From contig OV050030.1 of assembly GCA_920105625.2 (NCBI GenBank), forward strand, positions 33,908,516 through 33,972,515: a stretch of DNA of 64,000 nucleotides, in the 5' to 3' direction. The position numbers were made by a program, and so were the translations under genes. A model generated the notes under the pieces. The model had not been told where the DNA came from. It saw nothing but the letters and a program-made list of their open reading frames with translations, and did no database searches. Of the stretch, positions 11,502 through 23,065 are shown piece by piece. Origin of the DNA: Clusia tigrina. Its lineage: Eukaryota; Arthropoda; Insecta; Diptera; Clusiidae. Within the stretch, counting starts at the first letter, position 1. Every line of letters begins with the position of its first letter.

Positions 11502-12855
11502 CACTGACTATTGACTACTGAGCAGTGTCTACTGACTTCTGACTGTTGACTGCTGACTGTTGACTGTTGACTGTTGACTGCTGACTGCTGACTGCTGACT
11601 GCTGACTGCTGACTGCTGACTGCTGACTGCTGACTGCTGACTGCTGACTGCTGACTGCTGACTGCCGACTGCTGACTGCTGACTGCTGACTGCTGACTGC
11701 TGAGTACTGACTGTTGACTGCTGACTGCTGACTGCTGACTGCTGACTGTTGACTGGTGACTGTTGACTGTTGACTGTTGACTGTTGACTGTTGACTGTTG
11801 ACTGTTGACTGTTGACTGTTGACTGTTGACTGTTGACTGTTGACTGTTGACTGTTGACTGTTGACTGTTGACTGTTGACTGTTGACTGTTGACTGTTGAC
11901 TGTTGACTGTTGACTGTTGACTGTTCACTGTTCACTGTTGACTGTTGACTGTTGACTGTTGACTGCTGACTGCTGAGTACTGACTCTTGACTGCTGACTG
12001 CTGAGTACTGACTGTTGACTGCTGACTGCTGACTGCTGACTGCTGACTGCTGAGTACTGACTCTTGACTGCTGACTGCTGACTGCTGACTGCTGACTGCT
12101 GACTGCTGTCTGCTGACTGCTGACTACTGAGCAGTGTCTACTGACTTCTGACTGTTGACTGCTGACTGTTGACTGTTGACTGTTGACTGTTGACTGCTGA
12201 CTGCTGACTGCTGACTGCTGACTGCTGACTGCTGACTGCTGACTGCTGACTGCTGACTGCTGACTGCTGACTGCTGACTGCTGACTGCTGACTGCTGACT
12301 GCTGACTGCTGACTGCTGACTGCTGACTGCTGACTGCTGACTGCTGACTGCTGACTGCTGAGTACTGACTGTTGACTGCTGACTGCTGACTGCTGACTGC
12401 TGACTGTTGACTGGTGACTGTTGACTGTTGACTGTTGACTGTTGACTGTTGACTGTTGACTGTTGACTGTTGACTATTGACTGTTGACTGTTGACTGTTG
12501 ACTATTGACTGTTGACTGTTGACTGTTCACTGTTCACTGTTGACTGTTGACTGTTGACTGCTGACTGCTGACTGCTGAGTACTGACTCTTGACTGCTGAC
12601 TGCTGACTGCTGACTGCTGACTGTTGACTGTTGACTGCTGACTGCTGACTGCTGACTGCTGACTGCTGACTGCTGACTGCTGACTGTTGACTGTTGACTG
12701 TTGACTGTTGACTGTTGACTGTTGACTGTTGACTGCTGACTGCTGACTACTGACTGCTGACTGCTGACTGCTGACTACTGACTGCTGACTGCTGACTGCT
12801 GACTGCTGACTGCTGACTGCTGACTGCTGACTGCTGACTGCTGACTGTTGACTAC
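11502..12855. repeat. 1.35-kb satellite of 7-bp units GACTGCT/GACTGTT
   Basis: About 190 head-to-tail heptamers of two main types, GACTGCT and GACTGTT, form long single-type runs. Sparse variants include GAGTACT, GACTCTT, GTTCACT, GACTGGT and GACTACT. The heptamer phase is almost never broken. A marked variant block, TGACTACTGAGCAGTGTCTA, occurs at 11512 and 12121, exactly 609 bases (87 units) apart. The TTCACT-TTCACT pair occurs at about 11921 and 12523, 602 bases (86 units) apart. The array has therefore been copied internally in large blocks. Long minus-strand open frames here (heptapeptide SQQSTVN/SQQSAVS) are a by-product of the repeat. Confidence 0.95.
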
Positions 12856-13455
12856 TAAGTACTTAGTACACTTTAGTACCAAGTTCTTTGCAATAGCTGA
12901 CAATGTATCAGGCTAAGTTATTGCCAGAATAGACTCCTTAAGTAAGTTGGGTCCCATTTTTTCATCACTCTGACTGGACTTAGTTGAGGAAGCTGCATGG
13001 ACCTGAGAGTAAATAGTACTAAATAGTCAGAAGTGAGTACTTAACTTGGAAGAATAGATCTGAACATTTTCTAGAACTCCGAAAATGTACCTACTGAGGT
13101 CACTATACATAAAGTGTCAGGAAGCAAGAAACATTAAACGCAAATAATTTTAGAACAAGAAAATATTCTTGCAATTTTAGTACATAAAAAGAAAGAACAA
13201 TAGTCCTCACTTGCTTCAGTATTATCAGGCCGAAAGTGTAAGCGGAACTTCTACGAATATGTACTGAAATTTATTGAATCATTGGACTCAATACGAGTAT
13301 TCTAGGTCATGATCAATCAAGTTCTACAAATCAAGCAGACAATTAAAGCAAGAAAGGAAGAGACTTTTAATACATATGCTACTGAAGCTGTGGGTATGTA
13401 TGACCATGGTACATTGCATAAATTGCGGAATTGTTTCAGTTTAAGGGAACAAGGT
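12856..13455. other. Flank of the heptamer satellite
   Basis: This begins with a GTACTTAGTAC cluster (12858-12880) and is otherwise unique. A 60-codon frame at 13309-13491 runs into LINE 3'UTR sequence and is not a gene. Confidence 0.45.
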
Positions 13456-13539
13456 ATCTGTGGTATCACAATGGGCCCACTCATGGCCTAGGTGAGCCTT
13501 CCTTTGCTACCACCCTAGCCTAGCCTAACCTAATCTAAT
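13456..13539 (+). mobile_element. LINE 3'UTR and tail only
   Basis: TGGTATCACAATGGGCCCA matches the 3'UTR of the 6.6-8.4 kb LINE (TGGTATCACAATGGACCCA near 8368). It is followed by a GGCCTAGGTGAGC phrase and a tail of CCTAGCCTAGCCTAACCTAA type at 13513-13538. Only the extreme 3' end was inserted or survives. Confidence 0.7.
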
Positions 13540-14766
13540 ATGTAGGAGTACTAAAAGTATTTTCAATAGCAATATTGTACTAAACAGTATATATCGATTG
13601 AAATATGAATAGAATATGAGGAGATGTGGCTAACGTTTTAATTCTTTCAGGAGTACTTAATTTCTTAGGCATTTGATAAACAAAATTGTGTGTTCTAAAA
13701 CCCACTTTTTACGTACTAATGTAAATTATTAGAATAAGACACAAACTGACTCCAATATAAAAACTTATCGGGCACATGAAGTTGTATCAAAATTGAAGGA
13801 TAAATAAGGCTCTGAAATGGCATATTCCAAAGTATAAAAATAATAACAGGATTGCTTTCATGGAATGAATGAATATTCCAGTACTTCGGTTATTATATCT
13901 AAAGTACTAAATAATTCAAGGTAATTGCACCCGGCGAACATAAAGAGGTCATTCAACTATAACCACGACGACGACAGCAAAAACAACAACAACAGCAACC
14001 AAACTGCCCAATTATTGTTTCACATTTAGTAAAACGATGTTTCTTATGGATGAATATTTAATAGCAACGCTGCCAACTTCAACGACACGACGCCAGCCCA
14101 CTGGACTGTGAAGTATAATAAGAAAATTTTCCCTTCTTTTATAAGCAAATTTTCCGTTGATGACTGAAACAATCAGACATGCAAAACCATAGTTAAACCA
14201 TTCCCCAGTTTTAGTTGTGGAGAAGTTTCGTTCAGTGAAGAAATTCACAAAGAAAAAAAGATATAGTAGAAAACTTCGGGCGACTCGTTTATCCAAAAGG
14301 GAATTGATTTTCCACATTCCCGGACTGCCCCTGGGTGGGTGGGTGTCCAGCTGCACAGGTGAAAGGAAAAAGCAGTAAATGTCAATCATTGTTAAAATGT
14401 AATTACGAGCCACGTCACCCGACGCCAGGGTCTGCCGCAACTTAAGGAATCCGCCGGAAAGGCAACGCACTTCCTATCGTGTCGGCTGGCAGGGCGCTTT
14501 TATAGTGTCTTAATGGAATTTACTAATTGCAGCGACATTTTCTGGTACACATTTGTGCACTTATCAGAAGTCAGAGGTTATGTTTGCGCCTGATTTGTCA
14601 TGCTCTGCAGTGACAGGGACGAGGAAGAGACGGGATATTTGCTACTAGCATGACCTAAATCTATTCACCCAAAGTTTTTGATTTTCAGCTGCTTTGGAGT
14701 AGGTTCATTGTCCGTTTTTGAATGCGGATATTGAAGATAAGCAGTAGTAAGAATGAATTAGAATTT
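13540..14766. other. Unique non-coding DNA
   Basis: No exon is supported. A CGACGA/CAACAA run lies near 13965-14002. The 152-codon minus frame at 14012-14470 shows no domain and is not supported as a gene. Confidence 0.4.
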
Positions 14767-15395
14767 AGTGATTTAGAACCATAGTACTAAAATATTAGAA
14801 CCATGGTACAAAATATTAGAACCATGGTACTAAAATAGCAGAGCAGTGGTACTAAAAATATCATAATAGTGGTACTAAAATATTAGAACCGTGGTACTAA
14901 AACATAAGAACCGGGGCAATAAAATATTAGAACCATGGTACTAAAATATCAGAACCATGGTACTAAAATATTATAACCGTGGTACCAAAATATTGGAACC
15001 ATGGTACTAAAATATTAGAACCATGGTACAAAAATATTAGAACCATAGGTCTAAAATATTAGAACCGTGGTACCAACATATTGGAACTTTGGTACTAAAA
15101 TATCAGAACAGTGGTTCTAAAATATCAAAACAGTGGTACTAAAATATTAGAACCATGGTAATAAAACATTAGAACCGCGGTGCTAAAATATTATAACTAT
15201 GGTACTAAAATATAGAACCAGGGTACTAAAAATATCAGAAGTATGGAACTAAAATAATAGAACCATGTTACGAAATTATTATAACTATGGTACTAAAATA
15301 TTAGAAACATGGTACTAAATTATTATAACTATGGTACTAAAAATTAGATAAATGGTACTAAAATACTAGTCATGGTACTAAAATACAGTAAATGT
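14767..15395. repeat. 22-bp satellite, GAACCATGGTACTAAAATATTA type
   Basis: About 28 units of AGAACCATGGTACTAAAATATT lie at a strict 22-base spacing, for example at 14951 and 14973. Each unit contains the palindrome CCATGG beside GTAC and the motif GTACTAAA. Units differ by point changes and a few single-base indels. Confidence 0.95.
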
Positions 15396-16760
15396 ATTTG
15401 AAGTAAAAACTGCCGTATTTTAATAAAGGAAATAATGAGTATTTACACACTTAGAACACTGTTTTAGCACAAATATACTAAAATTAAAATAAACTGATGA
15501 ATAAGTGTGTTAAAAATGTTGGTATACTTGTACCAGAAATGGAATGACATTTTTTACTATCGGAATTAATGGATGTTTTGACATTTGGAACGCTGGTACT
15601 AAAATTTAATAAACGTGTACTAAAATGCAAATGGAATGAAATCCTGTACTATCAGAATTACCTGATGTTTAAACATTTAGATCGTTGGTACTAAAATTAA
15701 GTAAATGTGTACTAAAATGAAAATTAAATTCAATTTTTTACTATAGGAATCAATCGGTGTTTAGACATTTAGAACTTTGGTACTAAAATAAGGTTAATAT
15801 ATACAACGATTCAAAAGCACTTATTTTATTATAGAAATTAATTGGTATTTTGACATTTAGAACACTGGAAATAGACTTTAATACAATTGTATTAAAATGC
15901 AAAAGTGCTTGATTTATAGTTTACAGAGTCTGACTGCATTTATCTTATATTTATTAATAAGAGTACTAAATTGAGGTACATTTGCACTAAACTGGAAATG
16001 GACTTATTTTATTAGAAGAAATAATTATAGTTCATAAAATTGTCACAATGGTAAAACATTTTAGTACATGTGAACTAAATTTGAAATATACTCATATTAT
16101 TAGAATAGTTAATTAAGTTGCTTAGAAAGTTATTGTATAATTAAGTTGCTTAGAAAGTTATTGTATAATAATTTTTTGAGTACTAAATTTTTCAATAAAG
16201 TTCTAAAATTATGGATGAATTAGTTTTAGAAATCTGCAAATTTTAAATTGTACTTTAATGTATATTCAAACGATAACTGAAATTTAAAAATTTATTAAAG
16301 AAGTTTGAGATTTACGGCTATTGAAAAGATATTTATTTATAACATTGGTACAAACTTTTAGTACATACTAACTTTTCAATTATAATTGGATTAAATAAGA
16401 ATCACGATCGGTTTAGACATTTAAAACTACTACTAAATTTGTCTACATTTTAGTACCTAGGTACTAAATTATGAAGAGACTAAAAAAATAGATAGTTGTT
16501 TAAACTTATATTATATTAAACTTATAAAATAAATATGAGTATCGGTTTAGACATTTAGAACTTCAGTACTGCATGTTAGTACACATGTACTAAAACATAG
16601 ATAATTGTTTATACTAATTGAAAATGTTTGTCACTCTTGGAACAATGATAAATCCATGTTAAGGGCGTTGCAGAAGCCCACTACAGCCCTGAGTCGTACA
16701 TTTGAAAGAGTTTTTAACATTTATGATTCACAACTTCGGTACTAAAAGTAAAAATTTAAT
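15396..16760. repeat. Degenerate GTACTAAA repeat, ~91-bp period
   Basis: The phrase TTTAGAAC-TTGGTACTAAAAT recurs at about 15583, 15677, 15768 and 15857, with GTACTAAAATG between. Copies become more diverged toward 16760. A 26-base direct repeat, TTAAGTTGCTTAGAAAGTTA plus flank, sits at 16112-16166. Confidence 0.8.
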
Positions 16761-17689
16761 ATACTACTTAAATCATAAACAATAATCATGATTTGGCACC
16801 ACTTAAAAAATTATAAATAATTACTTCATTTAAATTGAATGCAAAAAATACGAATTATGAAAGTATGCAAGAGCGGAAGAGTGTATAATTTCAATTTGCT
16901 TATTGAGTACTAAAAAATTATTTCAAAATCCCCCCCATCGTGTCGAGTGAGTATATAAAATATCAATTAACAATTTAATGATTTGGGTCAATAACTTGAG
17001 AGTGTGCGAGTGAACACCGCGCAACAACAACGCGCAGCACAGCAACTACGGCGACAACAGCAGCGCCAGTAACTGAGTCAACAACTGCAAATACAAATTC
17101 GAGTACTCGTATTTTAGCCACAATTAAAGTTTCACGTCTGGCTAAAAAAAACAGCAACAAAAATTGCTTTTATCGAATTAAAAATTGTACAATTAAACAA
17201 ATATTAACCGTGTCAGCGTTACTGGTCTTATCATAATTAGGCTTCTAGGTTTATGACCTAAATTCCCAACCACCAAACACCAAATGCAAACAAAAACAAC
17301 AACAAAATAACAAAATAAAAAAAAATTGTTAATAGTTTATTTGTTTAATGAGAAAGAAAGTAAATAATAGGAAACGTTTAGTGGAGAAATGGTGAATAAT
17401 TAAACTTATGCTCTGAAGAAAGAGTGCCTGTTCACCTCTCTCCCTATTTCTCTATATATTTGTTCATATCTCTCTCTCTCTCTTTCTCTATATATCTCTC
17501 CCTACTTGCACATGTGTGGCAACTATACAAAAGCTGCAGAAAGCTTTTAGCACTCCACTGTACTAATTTTACTCCCATGGACAGGGGGGCGAAGGTGGCA
17601 TACAAAATAGAACAGGTTTGAACCTAAATATATATGTCGTTTCTTACAAGTAAAAAGAACACCGATATTGGCGTATCAATCTTGAGGAT
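16761..17689. other. Unique non-coding DNA
   Basis: No exon is supported. The region includes a CAACAACG/CGACAACAGCAGC patch near 17020-17070 and a CT-rich patch near 17440-17500. Confidence 0.45.
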
Positions 17690-18110
17690 CTGATAAAAAA
17701 GCTCAAGAAATTAAAGAACTGAAGAAATTAAAGATCTGAAGAAACTAAAGATCTGAAGAAACTAAAGATGTGAAGAAACTAAAGTTCTGAAGAAACTATA
17801 GATCTGAAGAAATTAAAGATCTGAAGAAACAAAAGATTTGAAGCAACTAAAGATCTAAAGAAACTAAAGAACTGAAGAAACTAAAGATCAAAAGAAACTA
17901 TAGATCTGAAGAAACTAAAGATCTGAAGAAACTTAAGATCTGCAGAAACTAAAGATTTGAAGCAACTAAAGATCTAAAGAAACTAAAGATTTGAAGCAAC
18001 TAAAGATTTGAAGAAATTAAAGATCTGAAGAAATTAAAGATCTGAAGAAACTAAAGATCTGAAGAAATTAAAGATCTGAAGAAACTAAAGCTCTGAATAG
18101 TACGAAAGAA
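17690..18110. repeat. 17-bp minisatellite AGATCTGAAGAAACTAA
   Basis: About 24 units of AGATCTGAAGAAAYTAA. The period is 17, with adjacent copies at 18021 and 18038. Many units carry the BglII hexamer AGATCT, and variants include AGATTTGAAGCAACTAA. Confidence 0.95.
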
Positions 18111-18352
18111 TCTGAAGAAGACCAAAACTTCTTTGCTATCACAGATATGAAGAAAGACGGAGTAGGTTCAACTAGAGAAAAATGGAATGGACCATTGGGT
18201 TTCATAATTGAGGACTTATTCTGATGATAATAATGATGACGTTAATGACGATGATGATGATTTAATGATTTTGATGATTATTTTCATGAGAATGATGATT
18301 AGGTACAAAAAATATTGATAATGATGATAATATAATAAGAATAATATATGAT
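18111..18352. other. Spacer with GATGAT microsatellite
   Basis: An imperfect GAT/AATGATGATGA run spans 18222-18352 and leads directly into the TAGA tail of the next LINE relic. Confidence 0.6.
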
Positions 18353-18618
18353 GATAGATAGATAGAAGTGGGGTACGCCGGAGAACCGCCGAAGAAGGAG
18401 GTTCTCTGGCCGAAGAAGGAGACCTCCAAGCACTCAGGCATTGATGCCCATTGTACTATAAGTCCCGAAATATTTGGGGGAGGAGGGAGATAGAGGACTA
18501 TGAAAGATAAGTCACACCTTTTAAAACTTCTTTGACGCTTTTATGAATCTCAGAAGTCTGTTCAGAGATAAGGAATGTACGTTGTCCATTCTCAAAACAT
18601 CTGACCATAATGTGCGCT
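18353..18618 (-). mobile_element. LINE 3' end with TCTA tail, second copy
   Basis: This is closely related to 3105-3370: both carry a GATAGATAGAAGTGG start, CCGCCGAAGAAGGAG, AGCACTCAGG, ATTGATGCCCATTGTACTA and CACACCTTTT-AAACTTCTTTGAC. Within the 3'UTR it has a small internal duplication of the GCCGAAGAAGGAG segment. Homology is lost near 18618, so it is shorter than the 3.1-kb copy. Confidence 0.75.
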
Positions 18619-18739
18619 TCCTTAAAATAAAATGCCCCTCATTAAAATAAGCAAAACCCATCCATAAATTTTCATGTTTAATAAAACGCCTGACCAGATG
18701 TTTTCAAAAAAGTGCTGCCAAGTTGCTTAAAAGAGAGAC

Positions 18740-18952
18740 GTTGCCAGCAGAGAATACAGAGAAATGACCCTAGTGTTGCGCACACTTACACATGTGCAAA
18801 ACTGTAGTAGTGTGGCTGACTTTCTTCAGAATTCTGGTTAATGATAAACAAACCTATCCATATAGGCAACTAATTATAGTCAAAGACTTTTTTTTTCAAC
18901 ATCAGAAAATTTGACCTCTAAGTGTCACTTCTCTGTATTCTCTGGTTGCCAG
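18740..18952. mobile_element. Non-autonomous hAT-type MITE with 8-bp target duplication
   Basis: The element spans 18748-18944 (197 bp). Its left terminus is CAGAGAATACAGAGAAATGA, and its right terminus is the inverse, GTCACTTCTCTGTATTCTCTG at 18924-18944. The two match at 22 of the first 24 terminal bases. It is flanked by a perfect 8-bp direct repeat GTTGCCAG at 18740-18747 and 18945-18952. An 8-bp duplication with CAGAG termini is typical of hAT transposons. The interior has no open frame, so it must have moved with a transposase supplied elsewhere. Confidence 0.9.
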
Positions 18953-21913
18953 TCTTCTGTCTCAACTGTAGATCAACTGACACGACACGAGAATACAACT
19001 GGGCTCTGAAGACAAACTCCTTTTAATGATAGCTACTATATCTATATCGTTTGAATGATTATAAATTACTTCAACCTTGACATATTTGTCAGATTAAGCC
19101 ACTGAAGTAAACTGAAGTGCCACATTTCGAGTACATAATTGATAAATATTTGCATATAATTAGCCAGAGACACACACAAGCCCAAGCATATTAGCCCTTA
19201 CAGTCTCCACATTCTAAATGTAGGGTATGCATGGCATAGAAAAAAATGAGACCAAAATGCCAAACGCACATTGACCTAAAAACCCCAAACAATCAAATAT
19301 TCAGACAGAAAACAAAGCAGCAAACAAAAAAAAAAAAAAAAAAAAAAAATACCCAAACAGCACACGGAATTCGAATTGGAGCGCAGTTGTTCGGAGCTGC
19401 CGAAAACGTTATAGAAAATAAAGCAACACCTACGGAAAAAAGTGAGGTCTCCGCTGTGTTCTACTCGTACAATTTTGTTGTATTTTTTTTTTATTTTAGC
19501 TTTATCATTTTTGTTGTGTTTGGAAGTCTTTCGTAATGATGTTTGCCCAAAAAGACCGACCAAGAGAAGAAGAACAAAAATGTACACTAAACAAAGAAGA
19601 AAACATTCCACTATTTCTCGTACTATCAGAAGCTAACACGCCAGTACTCGGAGCGCTCCATCGCTACACCTACCGAAAAAACAAAATTCTTTATCGTGAA
19701 GGCAAACATAAATAAAAATAAAATTTAATGAAATGAAATGAAAAGGCGTCTGTCCGTCCAGTCCCACCGTTCGTGCGTGTGTAGTTTTACGCACGCTTTT
19801 CACTATCACCTTGCCCAGCCGCCACATTAACACAGCCATGTCCTACTTTTGCCTTCAATGCCTTCCAAGCGTTTCAGTCCATGCCATGAATGCCACTCCA
19901 TTACCACTACCGCAACTTTCCCACTCGTGCGCGCCATGCCACCAAGCGGAGCTGCCCATGCTTTCTGGCTGCCTTCGATGACGTTGCTTTGTGGTGGGCC
20001 TGCTCTTTTCTGCTTTCTTGCTTTCTTCTTTCTCTGTCATCCCCTTTCCCCTTCTCTCTCTCTCTATCTCTCTCTCTCTCTGTCTCTTTTCCTCTTTTTC
20101 TGCCTCTAAGCTGATAATTGTGATAAACATTGTGGAAACATAAACATGCACGATCGAAACTAAACGACACGAAACGAAAGCTACAGAAGATGTACTAAAA
20201 AAACGCACTTTCTAATAAAACTAGGAAAGAGCAACCACAACAACTATGCTAGGCGCGTATTGACGGGTGTACTATGCGTTTGCTACACCACCCCCCACCC
20301 TCCTAGTCAATGTCAATCAAGAGACTTCTCTGATATGACAGCGAAGAAATTTCATAATGAATACAATGTCAAATAAACATTTGTTCTTGTTTATTTTTAG
20401 AACTGTGGATGATATGAAGAAAGAGATGTAGCGGAATAAATGTGTGATAAGAACTTAGATAGAGAGAGAGAGAGAGAGGAGGGAGATAGAGAGCAATCAA
20501 ATAATATAAGAAAATAGACTTAGATAGTATTTAAACAGGTGTGTACACACGCTTGTAACAAGAGAAGAAATATAGTTGCAGATCATCTTCTAATGAGTCC
20601 ATAAATTATCTTCGGAAATACTCTCAAGTATCATATGCAATATAAAATATGTTTCTTTATCAGTTTATGTAGAGTAAGTTACGCCTCCTGTAGTGGTAAG
20701 GAAGAACAATCCTGGATGGCTGAGACCCTAACCAGTATGTTTCCATATACAAGTATGTTATTGAAGAATTATAAATATAATAGAATTGATGGAAGAAAAC
20801 AATTAATTTCCCAACTTTTTACAACAAAAATGTTTTTAAGTTTTGCTAAGCAAAGCCCAAAAAAAGAGCCCTTAAGCTCCAATACTAGTGCTCTAGACAG
20901 TAAAACCAGTGTAACAATGTTGTCATGTTTCATGCTGGTGCTCTAACCGGTGAAATGTAAAATAGAGAAAAGACCTACATCAATTGGTATCATCGTGATG
21001 ATGTTTACCATACAAGACTATTAAACCACCTCACCGTCAATGACATTCAAAGTACTAAGAAGCTGACATACAGGACCAACATACACAACAGAATGCCCAC
21101 AGACTGCAGATACTAAGGAGAATAAGCTTAAGGAGTTGTCCAATTAAAACATAAAACCATTACTTCAGAGCAGGATGTCTACGGAATGTAGCTTCTGATT
21201 TACTGATAGTAAAGTTTTCAAGATAATAAACTAGACATTCATTATACCTAACCAAAAACAAAGGGGTTTAACGTTTCAGACACGATCGAACTAAGTTATA
21301 GGTTCTTGAAACGTCCCGTAATTAAAACATAAAACCATATTTAACGCCAGGATGAAAGAGTTCAAAGTTGCAAACATAAATATACTAAGTTGCTGGTTCT
21401 GAAAATATTCGGACAGCTACGATAGAAACCCATTACTTCTCACTAGGATGCCCATATATTGAATATACTATACTACTAGTTCTCAAAGAGTTTAGCGATT
21501 CATACATAAAACGAATACTTCACACCTGCATGTCCATACACTCGAAATATTGCAGAACAGAATAACAAAAGGAGTTGTTTTAGGACTGGAAAGTATTGTT
21601 AAGACTTACTTTTAATCCGGTGAGACAAATTTTAATTGTTCCATCCTCGAAACCTAAAGCAAATCATAACTAAGGGAGCTAATTGGGATGTCCACCAGAC
21701 TCTATGACCTCACTTGATATATAAAGATAAATTTCCACATGTTGACCGCTGACCGCGCATAAATGGAAAAATTGAGCCTAAGAGGATATTGAACGTAGTG
21801 AAGATATGTTATAAACTCGTGTGGTCGTCTGTAATGGACATCTTGGAAGAAGCTCTGAAACTCGTCTGACAAATCACAAAGAAATCTACTGATGAGATTA
21901 GCATCCTAAATGA
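18953..21913. other. Mostly unique non-coding DNA
   Basis: Contains an A-run at 19326-19349, a CT microsatellite at 20055-20085 and a GA microsatellite at 20459-20481. The GC-richer part (19740-20010) has overlapping frames on both strands but no domain. At 21130-21560 phrases such as AATTAAAACATAAAACCAT recur about 190 bases apart, suggesting a decayed tandem repeat. Confidence 0.45.
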
Positions 21914-23065
21914 GTGGGTGGGCTATGCTTCTTGGACCCAGTCATCCCTTTTCTCCGAAAAGTTGTTCTTTCTTCTTGGATGGCTTGTTCTATCTATTCT
22001 TTGATGGATTATTCGATTTCTAGGAATGATTTATTCCCTTTCTTTGTATGTTGGTCCTTCCTCTTGAAAAGGTTCATACGCTTTATTCGACAGATTTATC
22101 CGTCCTCTTGGAAGAGTTGTTCTTTCTTCTGGAATGGCTTGTTCTATCTATTCTTTGATGGATTATTCGATTTCTAGGAGTGATTTATTCCCTTTCTTTG
22201 TATGTTGGTCCTTCCTCTTGAATAGGTTCATACGCTTTATTCGACGGATTTATCCGTCCTCTTGGACGAGTTGTTCTTTCTTCTGGAATGGCTTGTTCTA
22301 TCTATTCTTTGGTGAGTTATTCCTTTTCTAGGAATGATTAATTCTCCTTCTCTATGGACCCAGTCATCCCTTTTTTCCGACAAGACGTTCTCTCTTCTTG
22401 AATGGCATGTTCTACCTATTCTTTGATGGATTATTCGTTTTCTAGGAATGATTTATTCCCTTTCTTTGTATGTTGGTCCTTCCTCTTGAATAGGTTCATA
22501 CGCTTTATTCGACGGATTTATCTCTCCTCTTGGAAGAGTTGTTCTTTCTTCTTGCATGGCTTGTTCTATATATTCTTTGGTGAGTTATTCCTTTTCTAGG
22601 AATGATTAATTCTCCTTCTCCATGGACCCAGTCATCCCTTTTCTCCGACAAGTCGTTCTTTCTTCTTGATTGGCTTGTTCTATCGATTCTTTGGTGAGCT
22701 ATTCGTTGTTCTAGGAAGATTAATTGTCCTTCTCTATGGACCCAGTCATCCCTTTTCTCCGAAAAGTTGTTCTTTCTTCTTGGATGGCTTGTTCTATCTA
22801 TTCTTTGATGGCTTATTCGTTTTCTAGGAATAATTTATTGCCTTTCTTTGTATGTTGTTCCTTCATCTAGAGTGGGTTGTTACGCTTTATTGGACGGAAT
22901 TATCCCTCCTTTTGGAAGAGTTGTTCATTATTCTTCGACGAGTGGCTTCTTCTTAGATCGATCGCTCTTTTTGCATAATTTGTTCATCTGTGATTGGTTG
23001 TTCCTTCTTCTTCAATAGGTTGTTTCAACATGTGGGACGCGTTGATCCCTCTACTTCTATGAGTT
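21914..23065. repeat. Complex tandem repeat, ~130-165-bp units
   Basis: The block GTTGTTCTTTCTTCTGGAATG with GGCTTGTTCTATCTATTC recurs at about 21964, 22109, 22269, 22387, 22540, 22660 and 22770. It alternates with CCTTTCTTTGTATGTTGGTC and GGACCCAGTCATCCCTTTT blocks. Adjacent units are over 90% alike by eye but vary in which sub-blocks they contain. Overlapping 60-87 codon plus frames such as MACSIYSLMDYS are repeat by-products. Confidence 0.85.

Noticed and set aside
11489..11935. 148- and 137-codon minus frames, Ser/Gln heptads
   Set aside because: They are direct translations of the 7-bp satellite, present in several frames at once. I report the curiosity but not a gene.
14012..14470. 152-codon minus frame, one of the few outside a repeat
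   Set aside because: No recognisable domain, no coding-like wobble bias and no splice sites that I could support.
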